DNA of 64,000 nt, from NCBI GenBank assembly GCA_964016875.1, contig OZ024735.1, positions 8,727,338-8,791,337 of the forward strand, given 5' to 3'. Below, in pieces: positions 33,707 through 46,300 of the stretch; positions within the stretch are counted from its first letter, which is position 1, and every line of letters starts with the position of its first letter. The position numbers and the translations under genes were made by a program. Source of the DNA: Fallopia convolvulus. Its lineage: Eukaryota; Streptophyta; Magnoliopsida; Caryophyllales; Polygonaceae. Under the pieces are notes generated by a model. The model searched no databases. It saw only the letters and a list, made by a program, of their open reading frames with translations, and had not been told where the DNA came from.

Positions 33707-35160
33707 TGCTAGTTAGGGCCTAAGAAAAAAATTTGTAAAGACACATTTGACCGTTGAACCGTTTACGGCATTTTCGGGAAGGGTCTTGGTTTGAGGATGA
33801 ATGCTACGAAGATTTTCGTACCAGAACTTTTGCGAGTTTCTTTCCGTTTTTTGGCTTGGATAGACTAGCATGGGCCTTAGAAAAACCATTGTAAAGACAC
33901 ATTCGACCGTACAATCGTTTAGGGGCATTTTCGGGAAGGGTCTTGGTTTGAGGGTGAATGGTACGAAGATTTTTGTACCTGAACTTTTGCGAGTTTTTTC
34001 CCTTTTTTTGTCTTGGATTTGCTAGTTGGGGCCTAAGAATTTTTTTTTGTAAAGACACATTTGACCGTTGAACCGTTTAGGACATTTTCCGAATGGGTGT
34101 AGGTTTGAGGTCAAATGGTACGAAGATTTTTGTACGAGAACTTTTGCGAGTTTTTTTCCGTTTTCTGGCTTGGATGGACTAGAATGGGCCTAAGAAAAAC
34201 CTTTTATAAAGACACATTCGACTATACGACCGTTTAGGGCATTTTCGGGAAGGGTCTTGGTTTGAGGCTGAATGGCACGAAGATTTTCGTACCAGAACTT
34301 TTGCAAGTTTTTTCCCTTTTTTTTGCTTGGATAGACTAGCAGTGGCCTAGGAAAAACCTTTCGTAAAGACACATTCGACCGTTGAACCGTTTATGGTATT
34401 TTCGGAATGGGTGTAGGTTTGAGGTAAAATGGTACAATGATTTTCGTACCAGAACTTTTGCTAGTTTTTTTCTGTTTTTTGCTTGGATGGACTAGCATGG
34501 GCCTAAGAAAAACCTTTTTTAAAGACACATTCGACCCTACAACCATTTAGGGCATTTTCGGGAAGGGTCTTGCTTTGAGGATGAATGGTACGAAGATTAA
34601 ATCTTCGTACCAGAACTTTTGCAAGTTTTTTCCGTTTTTTGTCTTGGATGTGCTAGTTGGGGCCTAAGAAAAACCTTTTTCAAAGACACATTCGACCGTA
34701 CAACCGTTTAGGGCATTTTCGGGAAGTGTCTTGTTTTGAGGCTGAATGGTACGAAGATTTTCGTATCTGAACTTTTGCGAGATTTTTCCGTTTTTTTGTC
34801 TTGGATTAGCTAGTTGGGGCCAAAGAAAAACATTTTGTAAAGACACATTCCACCGTTGAACCGTTTAAGGCATTTTCGGAATGGGTGTAGGTTTGAGGTC
34901 AAATGGTACGAAGATTATCCCACCAGAACTTTTGTGAGTTTTTTTCCGTTTTTTTGCTTGGATAGACTAGCATGGGCCTAAGAAAAACCTTTTGTAAAGA
35001 CACATTCAACCATACAACCGTTTAGGGCATTTTCGAGAAGGGTCTTGGTTTGAGGATGAATGGTACGAAGATTTTCGCACCAGAACTTTTGCGAGTTTTT
35101 TTCCGTTTTTTGGCTTGGATAGACTAGCATGGGCCTAAGAAAAACCTTTTGTAAAGACAC
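33707..35160. repeat. Mosaic satellite next to the LTR element
   Basis: About nine monomers of mixed class, including a class B/A hybrid near 33750 (GTTGAACCG followed by GGGAAGGGTCTTGG) and a palindromic-type monomer near 34591 (GATTAAATCTTCGTAC). No HOR period is visible here. Confidence 0.8.
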
Positions 35161-37032
35161 ATTCGACCGTACAACTGTTTAGGGCATTTTCTGGAAGGGT
35201 CTTGGTTTGAGGCTGAATGGTACGAAGATTTTCGTACCTGAACTTTTGCGAGTTTTTTCCGTTTATTTGTCTTGGATTTGCTTATTGGGGCGTAAGAAAT
35301 TTTATTTTTAAAGACACATTCGACCGTTGAACCATTTAGGGCATTTTCGGAATGGGTGTAGGTTTGAGGTTAAATGGTACGAAGATATTCGTACGAGAAC
35401 TTTTGCGAGTTTTTTTCCGTTTTCTGGCTTGGATGGACTAGCATGGGCCTAATAAAAACCTTTTATAAAGACACATTCGACCGTACAATAGTTTAGGGCA
35501 TTTTCGGGAAGGGTCTTGGTTTGAGGCTGAATGGTACGAAGATTTTCGTACCAGAACTTTTGCGTGTTTTTTCCGTTTTTTTGTCTTGGATGTGCTAGTT
35601 GGTGCCTATGAAAAACATTTTGTAAAGACACATTCGACCGTTGAACCGTTTATGGCATTTTCGCAATGGGTGTAGGTTTAAGCTGAAATGGTACGAAGAT
35701 TTTCGTACCAGAACTTTTGCGAGTTTTTTTCTGTTTTTTGCTTGGATAGCATGAGCCTAAGAAAAACCTTTTTCAAAGACACATTCGACCGTACAACCGT
35801 TTAGGGCATTTTCGGGAAGGGTCTTGGTTTGACGCTGAATGGTACGAAGATCTTCGTACCAGAACTTTTGCCAGTTTTTTCCGTTTTTTTGTCTTGGATG
35901 TGCTAGTTGGGGCCTAAGAAAAACATTTTGTAAATACACATTCCACCGTACAACCGTTTAGGGCATTATCGGGAAGGGTCTTGGTTTGAGGCTGAATGGT
36001 ACGAAGATTTTCGTACCAGAACTTTTGCGAGTTTTTTTCCGTTTTTTGGCTTGGATAGACTAGCATGGGCCTAAGAAAAACCTTTTGTAAAGACACATTC
36101 GACCGTACAACTGTTTAGGGCATTTTCTGGAAGGGTCTTGGTTTGAGGCTGAATGGTACGAAGATTTTCGTACCTGAACTTTTGCGAGTTTTTTCCGTTT
36201 ATTTGTCTTGGATTTGCTTATTGGGGCCTAAGAAATTTTATTTTTAAAGACACATTCGACCGTTGAACCATTTAGGGCATTTTCGGAATGGGTGTAGGTT
36301 TGAGGTTAAATGGTACGAAGATATTCGTACGAGAACTTTTGCGAGTTTTTTTCCGTTTTCTGGCTTGGATGGACTAGCATGGGCCTAATAAAAACCTTTT
36401 ATAAAGACACATTCGACCGTACAATAGTTTAGGGCATTTTCGGGAAGGGTCTTTGTTTGAGGCTGAATGGTACGAAGATTTTCGTACCAGAACTTTTGCG
36501 TGTTTTTTCCGTTTTTTTGTCTTGGATGTGCTAGTTGGTGCCTATGAAAAACATTTTGTAAAGACACATTCGACCGTTGAACCGTTTATGGCATTTTTGC
36601 AATGGGTGTAGGTTTAAGGTGAAATGGTACGAAGATTTTCGTACCAGAACTTTTGCGAGTTTTTTTCTGTTTTTTGCTTGGATAGCATGAGCCTAAGAAA
36701 AACCTTTTTCAAAGACACATTCGACCGTACAACCGTTTAGGGCATTTTCGGGAAGGGTCTTGGTTTGACGCTGAATGGTACGAAGATCTTCGTACCAGAA
36801 CTTTTGCGAGTTTTTTCCGTTTTTTTGTCTTGGATGTGCTAGTTGGGGCCTAAGAAAAACATTTTGTAAATACACATTCCACCGTACAACCGTTTAGGGC
36901 ATTATCGGGAAGGGTCTTGGTTTGAGGCTGAATGGTACGAAGATTTTCGTACCAGAACTTTTGCGAGTTTTTTTCCGTTTTTTGGCTTGGATAGACTAGC
37001 ATGGGCCTAAGAAAAACCTTTTGTAAAGACAC
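35161..37032. repeat. 6-mer HOR pair, 936-bp period
   Basis: 35161-36096 and 36097-37032 are near-identical six-monomer units. Both contain CTGTTTAGGGCATTTTCTGG, GCTTATTGGGG, AGATATTCGTACG and GATCTTCGTACC. A diverged third copy continues to about 37600 (GCTTATGGGGG, AGGATATTCGTACG). Confidence 0.93.
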
Positions 37033-37699
37033 ATTCGACCGTACAACCATTTAGGGCATTTTCGGGAAGGGTCTTGGTTTGAGGCTGAATGGTACGAAGA
37101 TTTTCGTACCTGAACTTTTGCTAGTTTTTTCCGTTTATTTGTCTTGGATTTGCTTATGGGGGCCTAAGAATTTTTTTTTAAAGACACATTCGACCGTTGA
37201 ACCATTTAGGGCATTTTCGGAATGGGTGTAGGTTTGAGGTTAAATGGTACGAGGATATTCGTACGAGAACTTTTGCGAGTTTTTTTCCGTTTTCTGGCTT
37301 GGATGGACTAGCATGGGCCTAAGAAAAACCTTTTATAAACACACATTCGACCGTACGACAGTTTAGGGCAATTTCGGGAAGGGTCTTGGTTTGAGGCTGA
37401 ATGGTACGAAGATTTTCGTAACAGAACTTTTGCGAGTTTTTTCCGTTTTTTTATCTTGGATGTGCTAGTTGGTGCCTATGAAAAACATTTTGTAAAGACA
37501 CATTCGACCGTTGAACCGTTTATGGCATTTTCGCAATGGGTGTAGGTTTGAGGTAAAATGGTACGAAGATTTTCGTACCCGAACTTTTGCGAGTTTTTTT
37601 CTGTTTTTTCCTTGGATGGACTAGCATGGGCCTAAGAAAAACCTTTTTTAAAGACACATTCGACCGTACAACCGTTTAGGGCATTTTCGGGAAGGGTCT

Positions 37700-40600
37700 T
37701 GGTTTGAGGCTGAATGGTACGAAGATTTTCGTACCTGAACTTTTGCGAGTTTTTTCCGTTTTTTGTCTTGGATGTGCTAGTTGGGGCCTAAGAAAAACAT
37801 TTTGTAAAGACACATTCGACCGTTGAACCGTTTAGGGCATTTTCGGAATGGGTGTAGGTTTGAGGTCAAATGGTACGAAGATTTTCGCACCAGAACTTTT
37901 GCGAGTTTTTTTCCGTTTTTTGGCTTGGATAGACTAGCATGGGCCTAAGAAAAACCTTTTGTAATGACACATTCAACCGTACAACCGTTTATGGCATTTT
38001 CGGAAAGGGTCTTGGTTTGAGGATGAATTCTACGAAGATTTTCGTACCAGAACTCTTGCGAGTTTTTTTCCGTTTTTTGGCTTGGATAGACTAGCATGGG
38101 CCTAAGAAAAACCGTTTGTAAAGACACAATCGACCGTACAACCGTTTAGGGCATTTTCAGGAAGGGTCTTGGTTTAAGGCTGAATGGTACGAAAATCTTC
38201 GTACCTGAACTTTTGCGAGTTTTTTCCGTTTTTTTGCTTGGATGTGCTAGTTGGGGCCTAAGAAAAACATTTTATAGAGACACATTCGACCGTACCACCG
38301 TTTAGGGCATTTTCGGGAAGGGTCTTGGTTTGAGGTTGAATGGTACGAAGATTTTCGTACCTGAAGTTTTTCGAGTTTTTTCCGTTTTTTTGTCTTGGAT
38401 TTGCTAGTTGGGGCCTAAGAAAAACATTTTGTAAGGACACATTCGACCGTTGAACCGTTTAGGGCATTTTCGGAATGGGTGTAGGTTTGATGTCAAATGG
38501 TACGAAGATTTTTGCACCAGAACTTTTGCGAGTTTTTTTCCGTTTTTTGGCTTGGATAGACTAGCATGGGCCTAAGAAAAACCTTTTGTAAAGACACATT
38601 CGACCGTTGAACCGTTTATGGCATTTTCGGAATAGGTGTAGGTTTGAGGTAAAATGGTACGAAGATTTTCGTACCAGAACGTTTGCGAGTTTTTTTTTGT
38701 TTTTTGCTTGGATGGACTAGCATGGGTCTAAGAAAAACCTTTTTTAAAGACACATTCGACCGTACAACGATTTAGGGCATTTTCGGAATGGGTCTTGGTT
38801 TGAGGATGAATGGTACGAAGATTTAATCTTCGTACCATACTTTTGCAAGTTTTTTCCGTTTTTTTGTCTTGGATGTGCTAGTTGGGGCCTAAGAAAAACA
38901 TTTTGTAACGACACATTCGACCGTTCAACCGTTTAGGGCATTTTCGGGAAGTGTCTTGGTTTGAGGCTGAATGGTACGAAGATTTTCGTACCTGAACTTT
39001 TGCGAGATTTTTCCGTTTTTTTGTCTTGGATGTGCTAGTTGGGGCCTAAGAAAAACATTTTGTAACGACACATTCGACCGTTGAACCATTTAAGGCATTT
39101 TCGGAATGGGTGTAGGTTTAAGGTCAAATGGTATGAAGATTATCGCGCCAGAACTTTTGCGAGTTTTGTTCCGTTTTTTTGCTTGGATAGACTAGCATGG
39201 GCCTAAGAAAAACCTTTTGTAAAGACACATTCAACCGTACAACCGTTTAGGGCATTTTCGAGAATGGGTCTTGGTATGAGGCTGAATGGTACGAAGATTT
39301 TCGTACCTGAACTTTTATGAGTTTTTTCTGTTTTTTTTTGTCTTGGATTTGCTTATTGGGGCCTAAGAAATTTTTTTTGTAAAGACACATTCGACCGTTG
39401 AACCATTTAGTGCATTTTCGGAATGGGTGTAGGTTTGAGGTTAAATGGTACGAAGATATTCGTACGAGAACTTTTGCTAGTTTTTTTCCGTTTTCTAGCA
39501 TGGATGGACTAGCATGGGCCTAAGAAAAACCTTTTATAAAGACACATTCCACCGTAAGACCGTTTAGGGAATTTTCGGGAAGGGTCTTGGTTTGAGGCTG
39601 AAGGGTACGAAAATTTTCGTACCTGAACTGTTGCGATTTTTTTCCGTTTTTTTTTATCTTGGATTTGCTTATTGGGGCCTAAGAAAATTTTTTTGTAAAG
39701 ACACATTCGACCGCGGAACCATTTAGGGCATTTTCGGAATGGGTGTAGGTTTGATGTGCTAGTTTTTTCCGTTTTCCGTTTAAGGCTGAATGGTACGAAA
39801 ATCTTTTTACCTGAACTTTTGCGAGTTTTTTCCGTTTTTTGGCTTGGATGTCCTAGTTGGGGACTAAGAAAAACATTTTGTAAAGACACATTCGACCGTA
39901 CCACCGTTTAGGGCATTTTCGGGAATGGTCTTGGTTTGAGGCTGAATGGTACGAAGATTTTCGTACCTGAACTTTTGCGAGTTTTTTCCGTTTTTTTGTC
40001 TTCGATTTGTTAGTTGGGGCCTAAGAAAAACATTTTGTAAAGACACATTCGAACGTTGAACCGTTTAGGGCATTTTCGGGAAGGGTCTTGGTTTGAGGCT
40101 GAATGGTACGAAGATTTTCGTACCTGAACTTTTGCGAGTTTTTTCCGTTTTTTGTCTTGGATGTGCTAGTTGGGGCCTAAGAAAAACATTTTGTAAAGAC
40201 ACATTCGACCGTTGAACCGTTTAGGGCATTTTCGGAATGGGTGTAGGTTTGAGGTCAAATGGTACGAAGATTTTCGCACCAGAACTTTTGCGAGTTTTTT
40301 TCCGTTTTTTGGCTTGGATAGACTAGCATGGGCCTAAGAAAAACCTTTTGTAATGACACATTCAACCGTACAACCGTTTAGGGCATTTTCGGAAAGGGTC
40401 TTGGTTTGAGGATGAATTGTACGAAGATTTTCGTACCAGAACTCTTGCGAGTTTTTTTCCGTTTTTTGGCTTGGATAGACTAGCATGGGCCTAAGAAAAA
40501 CCTTTTGTAAAGACACATTCGACCGTACAACCGTTTAGGGCATTTTCAGGAAGGGTCTTGGTTTAAGGCTGAATGGTACGAAAATCTTCGTACCTGAACT

Positions 40601-41400
40601 TTTGCGAGTTTTTTCCGTTTTTTGGCTTGGATGTGCTAGTTGGGGCCTAAGAAAAACATTTTGTAGAGAGACACATTCGACCGTACCACCGTTTAGGTCA
40701 TTTTCGGGAAGGGTCTTGGTTTGAGGCTGAATGGTACGAAGATTTTCGTACCTGAAATTTTTCGAGTTTTTTCCGTTTTTTTGTCTTGGATTTGCTAGTT
40801 GGGGCCTAAGAAAAACATTTTGTAAGGACACATTCGACCGTTGAACCGTTTAGGGCATTTTCGGAATGGGTGTAGGTTTGATGTCAAATGGTATGAAGAT
40901 TTTTGCACCAGAACTTTTGCGAGTTTTTTTCCGTTTTTTGGCTTGGATAGACTAGCATGGGATTAAGAAAAACCTTTGGTAAAGACACATTCGACCGTTG
41001 AACCATTTATGGCATTTTCGGAATAGGTGTAGGTTTGAGGTAAAATGGTACGAAGATTTTCGTACCAGAACTTTTGCGAGTTTTTTTCTGTTTTTTGCTT
41101 GGATGGACTAGCATGGGTCTAAGAAAAACCTTTTTTAAAGACACATTCGACCGTACAACGATTTAGGGCATTTTCGGAATGGGTCTTGGTTTGAGGATGA
41201 ATGGTACGAAGATTTAATCTTCGTACCATAACTTTTGCAAGTTTTTTCCGTTTTTTTGTCTTGGATGTACTAGTTGGGGCCTAAGAAAAACATTTTGTAA
41301 CGACACATTCGACCGTTCAACCGTTTAGGGCATTTTCGGGAAGTGTCTTGGTTTGAGGCTGAATGGTACGAAGATTTTCGTACGTGAACTTTTGCGAGTT
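37700..41400. repeat. Duplicated 1.3-kb satellite segment, 2,389-bp spacing
   Basis: Landmarks at 37770 and 38440 recur at 40159 and 40831. The matching parts run about 37700-39010 and 40090-41400 and share variants such as GGTGTAGGTTTGATGTC and GAATAGGTGTAGG. The intervening 39010-40090 is rearranged, with a shortened monomer near 39750-39785 where GGTTTGATGTGCTAG joins to TTTTTTCCG and GTTTAAGGCTG. Confidence 0.85.
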
Positions 41401-42727
41401 TTTTCCCTTTTTTGTCTTGGATTTGCTTATTGGGGCCTAAGGAATTTTTTTTGTAAAGACACATTCGACCGTTGAACCATTTAGGGCATTTTCGGAATGA
41501 ATGTAGGTTTGAGGTTAAATGGTACGAAGATATTCGTACGAGAACTTTTGCGAGTTTTTTTCCGTTTTCTGGATTGGATGGACTAGCATGGGCCTAAGAA
41601 AAACCTTATACAAAGACACCTTCGACCGTACGACAGTTTTGGGCATTTTCGGGAAGGGTCTTGGTTTGAGGTCAAATGGTACGAAGATTATTGCACCAGA
41701 ACTTTTGCGAGTTTTTTTCCGTTTTTTTTGCTTGGATAGACTAGCATGGGCCTAAGAAAAACCTTTTGTAATGACACATTCAACCGTACAACCGTTTAGG
41801 GCATTTTCGGAAAGGGTCTTGGTTTGAGGATGAATTGTACGAAGATTTTCGTACCAGAACTCTTGCGAGTTTTTTTCCGTTTTTTGGCTTGGATAGACTA
41901 GCATGGGCCTAAGAAAAACCTTTTGTAAAGACACATTCGACCGTACAACCGTTTAGGGAATTTTCGGGAAGGGTCTTGGTTTGAGGCTGAATGGTACGAA
42001 GATTTAATCTTCGTACCAGAACTTTTGCAAGTTTTTTCCGTTTTTTTGTCTTGGATGTGCTAGTTGGGGCCTAAGAAAAACATTTTGTAACGACACATTC
42101 GACCGTACAACCGTTACGGGCATTTTCGGGAAGTGTCTTGGTTTGAGGCTGAATGGTACGAAGATTTTCGTACCTGAACTTTTGCAAGTTTTTTCCGTTT
42201 TTTTGACTTGGATGTGCTAGTTGGGGCCTAAGAAAAACATTTTGTAAAGACACATTCGACCGTTGAACCGTTTAGGGCATTTTCGGAATGGGTGTAGGAA
42301 TGGGTGTAGGTTTGAGGTCAAATGGTACGAAGATTTTCGCACCAGAACTTTTGCGAGTTTTTTTCCGTTTTTTTGCTTGGATAGACTAGCATGGGCCTAA
42401 GAATAACCTTTTGTAAAGACATATTCAACCGTACAATCGTTTAGGGCATTTTCGAGAAGAGTCTTGGTTTGAGGATGAATGGTACGAAGATTTTCGTACC
42501 AGAACTTTTGCGAGTTTTTTTCCGTTTTTTGGCTTGGATAGACCAGCATGGGCCTAAGAAAAACCTTTTATAAAAACACATTCGACCGTACGACAGTTTA
42601 GGGCATTTTCGGGAAGGTTCTTGGTTTGAGGCTGAATGGTACGAAGATTTTCGTACCAGAACTTTTGCGAGTTTTTTCCGTTTTTTTATCTTGGATGTGC
42701 TAGTTGGTGCCTATGAAAAACATTTTG
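41401..42727. repeat. Mosaic satellite
   Basis: About eight monomers. It includes a perfect palindromic-type monomer (41994-42016) and a local 13-bp duplication of GGAATGGGTGTAG near 42283-42308. The latter is followed by a segment (about 42230-42530) that recurs near 47750-48050. Confidence 0.8.
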
Positions 42728-43300
42728 TAAAGACACATTCGACCGTACAACCGTTTAGGGCATTATCGGGAAGGGTCTTGCTTTGAGGCTGAATGGTACG
42801 AAGATTTTCGTACCTGAACTCTTGCGAGTTTTTTCCCTTTTTTGGCTTGGATGTGCTAGTTGGGGCCTAAGAAAAACATTTTGTAATGACACATTCGACC
42901 GTACAACCGTTTAGGGCATTTTCGGGAAGGGTCTTGGTTTGAGGCTGAATTGTACAAAGATTTTCGTACCTGAACTTTTGCGAGTTTTTTCCGTTTTTTT
43001 GTCTTGGATTTGCTAGTTGGGGCCTAAGAAAAACATTTTGTAAAGAAACATTCGACCGTTGAACCGTTTAGGGCATTTTCGGAATGGGTGTTGGTTAGAG
43101 GTCAAATGGTACGAAGATTTTCGAACGAGAACTTTTGCGAGTTTTTTTCCGTTTTCTGGCTTGGATGGACTAGAATGGGCTTAAGAAAAACCTTTTATAA
43201 AGACACAATCGGCCGTAAGACCGTTTAGGGCATTTTCGGGAAGGGTCTTGGTTTGAGGCTGAATGATACGAAGATTTTCGTACCAGAACTTTTGCGAGTT
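42728..43300. repeat. Segment matching the left array's HOR family
   Basis: This stretch carries, in the same order, the rare variants of about 13950-14490: GGGCATTATCGGG, TTGTACAAAGATT, GTAAAGAAACATTCG, GTGTTGGTTAGAGG, TTTTCGAACGAG, and ACAATCGGCCGTAAGACC. That combination is otherwise seen only on the other side of the LTR element. Confidence 0.88.
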
Positions 43301-46300
43301 TTTTTTCCGTTTTTTGGCTTGGATAGACTAGCATGGGCCTAAGAAAAACCTTTTGTAAAGACACATTCGACCGTTGAACCGTTTATGGCATTTTCGCAAT
43401 GGGTGTAGGTTTGAGGTAAAATGGTACGAAGATTTTCGTACCAGAACTTTTGCGAGTTTTTTTCTGTTTTTTGCTTGGATGGACTAGCATGGGCCTAAGA
43501 AAAACCTTTTTTAAAGTCACATTCGACCGTACAACCGTTTAGGGAATTTTCGGAAGGGTCTTGGTTTGAGGCTGAATGGTACGAAGATTTAATCTTCGTA
43601 CAAGAACTTTTGCGAGTTTTTTTCCGTTTTCTAGCTTGGATGGACTAGCATGGGCCTAAGAAAAACCTTTTATAAAGACACATTCCACCGTAAGACCGTT
43701 TAGGGCATTTTCGGGAAGGGTCTTGGTTTGAGGCTGAAGGGTACGAAGATTTTCGTACCTGAACTTTTGCGATTTTTTTCCGTTTTTTTTATCTTGGATT
43801 TGCTTATTGGGGCCTAAGAAATTTTTTTTGTAAGGACACATTCGACCGCGGAACCATTTAGGGCATTTTCGGAATGGGTGTAGGTTTGAGGTCAAATGGT
43901 ACGAAGATATTTGTACGAGAACTTTTGCGAGTTTTTTACCGTTTTCTGGCTTGGATGGACTAGCATGGGCCTAAGAAAAACCTTTTATAAAGACACATTC
44001 GACCGTACGACAGTTTAGGGGATTTTCGGGAAGGGTCTTGGTTTGAGGCTGAATGGTATGAAGATTTTTAGTACTAGAACTTTTGCGAGTTTTTTCCGTT
44101 TTTTTTTCTTGGATGTGCTAGTTGTTGCCTAAGAAAAACATTTTGTAAAGACACATTCGACCGTTGAACCGTTTATGGCATATTCGGAATGGGTGTAGGT
44201 TTGAGGTAAAATGGTACAAAGATTTTCGTACCAGAACTTTTGCGAGTTTTTTTTCTGTTTTTTGCTTGGATGGACTAGCATGGGCCTAAGAAAAACCTTT
44301 TTTAAAGACACATTCGACCGTACAACCATTTAGGGCATTTTCGGGAAGGGTCTTGTTTTGAGGCTGAATGGTATGAAGATTTTCGTACCTGAACTTTTGC
44401 GAGTTTTTTCCATTTTTTTGTCTTGGATTTGCTAGTTGGGCCCTAAGAAAAACATTTTGTAAAGAAACATTCGACCGTTGAACCGTTTAGGGCATTTTAG
44501 GAATGGGTGTAGGTTTGAGGTCAAATGGTACGAAGATTATTGCACCAGAACTTTTGCGAGTTTTTTTCCGTTTTTTTGCTTGGATAGACTAGCATGGCCT
44601 AAGAAAAACCTTTTGTAAAGAAACATTCAACCGTACAATCGTTTAGGGCATTTTCGAGAAGGGTCTTGGATTGAGGATGAATGGTACGAAGATTTTCGTA
44701 CCAGAACTTTTGTGAGTTTTTTTTCCGTTTTTTGGTCTAGATAGAATAGCATGGGCCTAAGAAAAACCTTTTGTAAAGACAAATTCGACCGTAAAACCGT
44801 TTAGGGCATTTTCTGGAAGGGTCTTGGTTTGAGGCTGAATGGTACGAAGATTTTCGTACCTGAACTTTTGCGAGTTTTTTCCCTTTTTTTGTCTTGGATT
44901 TGCTTATTGGGGCCTAAGAAATTTTTTTTGTAAAGACACATTCGACTGTTGAACCATTTAGGGCATTTTCGGAATGAATGTAGGTTTGAGGTTAAATGGT
45001 ACGAAGATATTCGTACGAGAACTTTTGCGAGGTTTTTTTCCGTTTTCTGGATTGGATGGACCAGCATGGGCCTAAGAAAAACCTTATACAAAGACACCTT
45101 CGACCGTACGACAGTTTAGGGCATTTTCGGGAAGGGTCTTGGTTTGAGGCTGAATGGTACGAAGATTTTCGTACCAGAACTTTTGCGAGTTTTTTCCGTT
45201 TTTTTGTCTTTGATGTGCTAGTTGGTGCTTATGAAAAACATTTTGTAAAGACACATTCGACCGTTGAACCGTTTATGGCATTTTCGCAATGGGTGTAGGT
45301 TTGAGGTAAAATGGTTTAAAGATTTTCGTACCAGAACTTTTGCGAGTTTTTTTCTGTTTTTTGCTTGGATGGACTAGCATGGGCCTAAGAAAAACCTTTT
45401 TTAAAGACACATTCGACCGTACAACCGTTTAGGGCATTTTCGGGAAGGGTCTTGGTTTGAGGCTGAATGGTACGAAGATTTAATCTTCGTACCAGAACTT
45501 TTGCCAGTTTTTTTCGTTTTTTTGTCTTGGATGTGCTAGTTGGGGCCTAAGAAAAACATTTTGTAACGACACATTCGACCGTACAACCGTTTAGGGCATT
45601 TTCGGGAAGTGTCTTGGTTTGAGGCTGAATGGTACGAAGATTTTCGTACCTGAACTTTTGCGAGTTTTTTCCGTTTTTTTGTCTTGGATGTGCTAGTTGG
45701 TGCCTAAGAAAAACATTTTGTAAAGACACCTTTGACCGTTGAACCGTTTATGGCATTTTCGGAATGGGTGTAGGTTTGAGGTAAAATGGTACGAAGATTT
45801 TCGTACCAGAACTTTTGCGAGTTTTTTTCTGTTTTTTGCTTGCATGGACTAGCATGGGCCTAAGAAAAACCTTTTTTAAAGACACATTCGACCGTACAAC
45901 CGTTTAGGGTATTTTCGGGAAGGGTCTTGGTTTAAGGCTGAATGGTACGAAAATCTTCGTACTTGAACTTTTGCGAGTTTTTTCCGTTTTTTGGCTTGGA
46001 TGTCCTAGTTGGGGCCTAGGAAAAACATTTTGTAAAGACACATTCGACCGTACCACCGTTTAGGGCATTTTCGGGAATGGTCTTGGTTTGAGGTTGAATG
46101 GTACGAAGATTTTCCTACCTGAACTTTTCCGAGTTTTTCTGTTTTTTGTCTTGGATTTGCTAGTTGGGGCCTAAGAAAAATATTTTGTAAAGACACATTC
46201 GACCGTTGAACCGTTTAGGGCATTTTCAGAATGGGTGTAGGTTTGAGGTCAAATGGTAAGAAGATTTTCGTACGAGAACTTTTGCGAGATTTTTTCCGTT

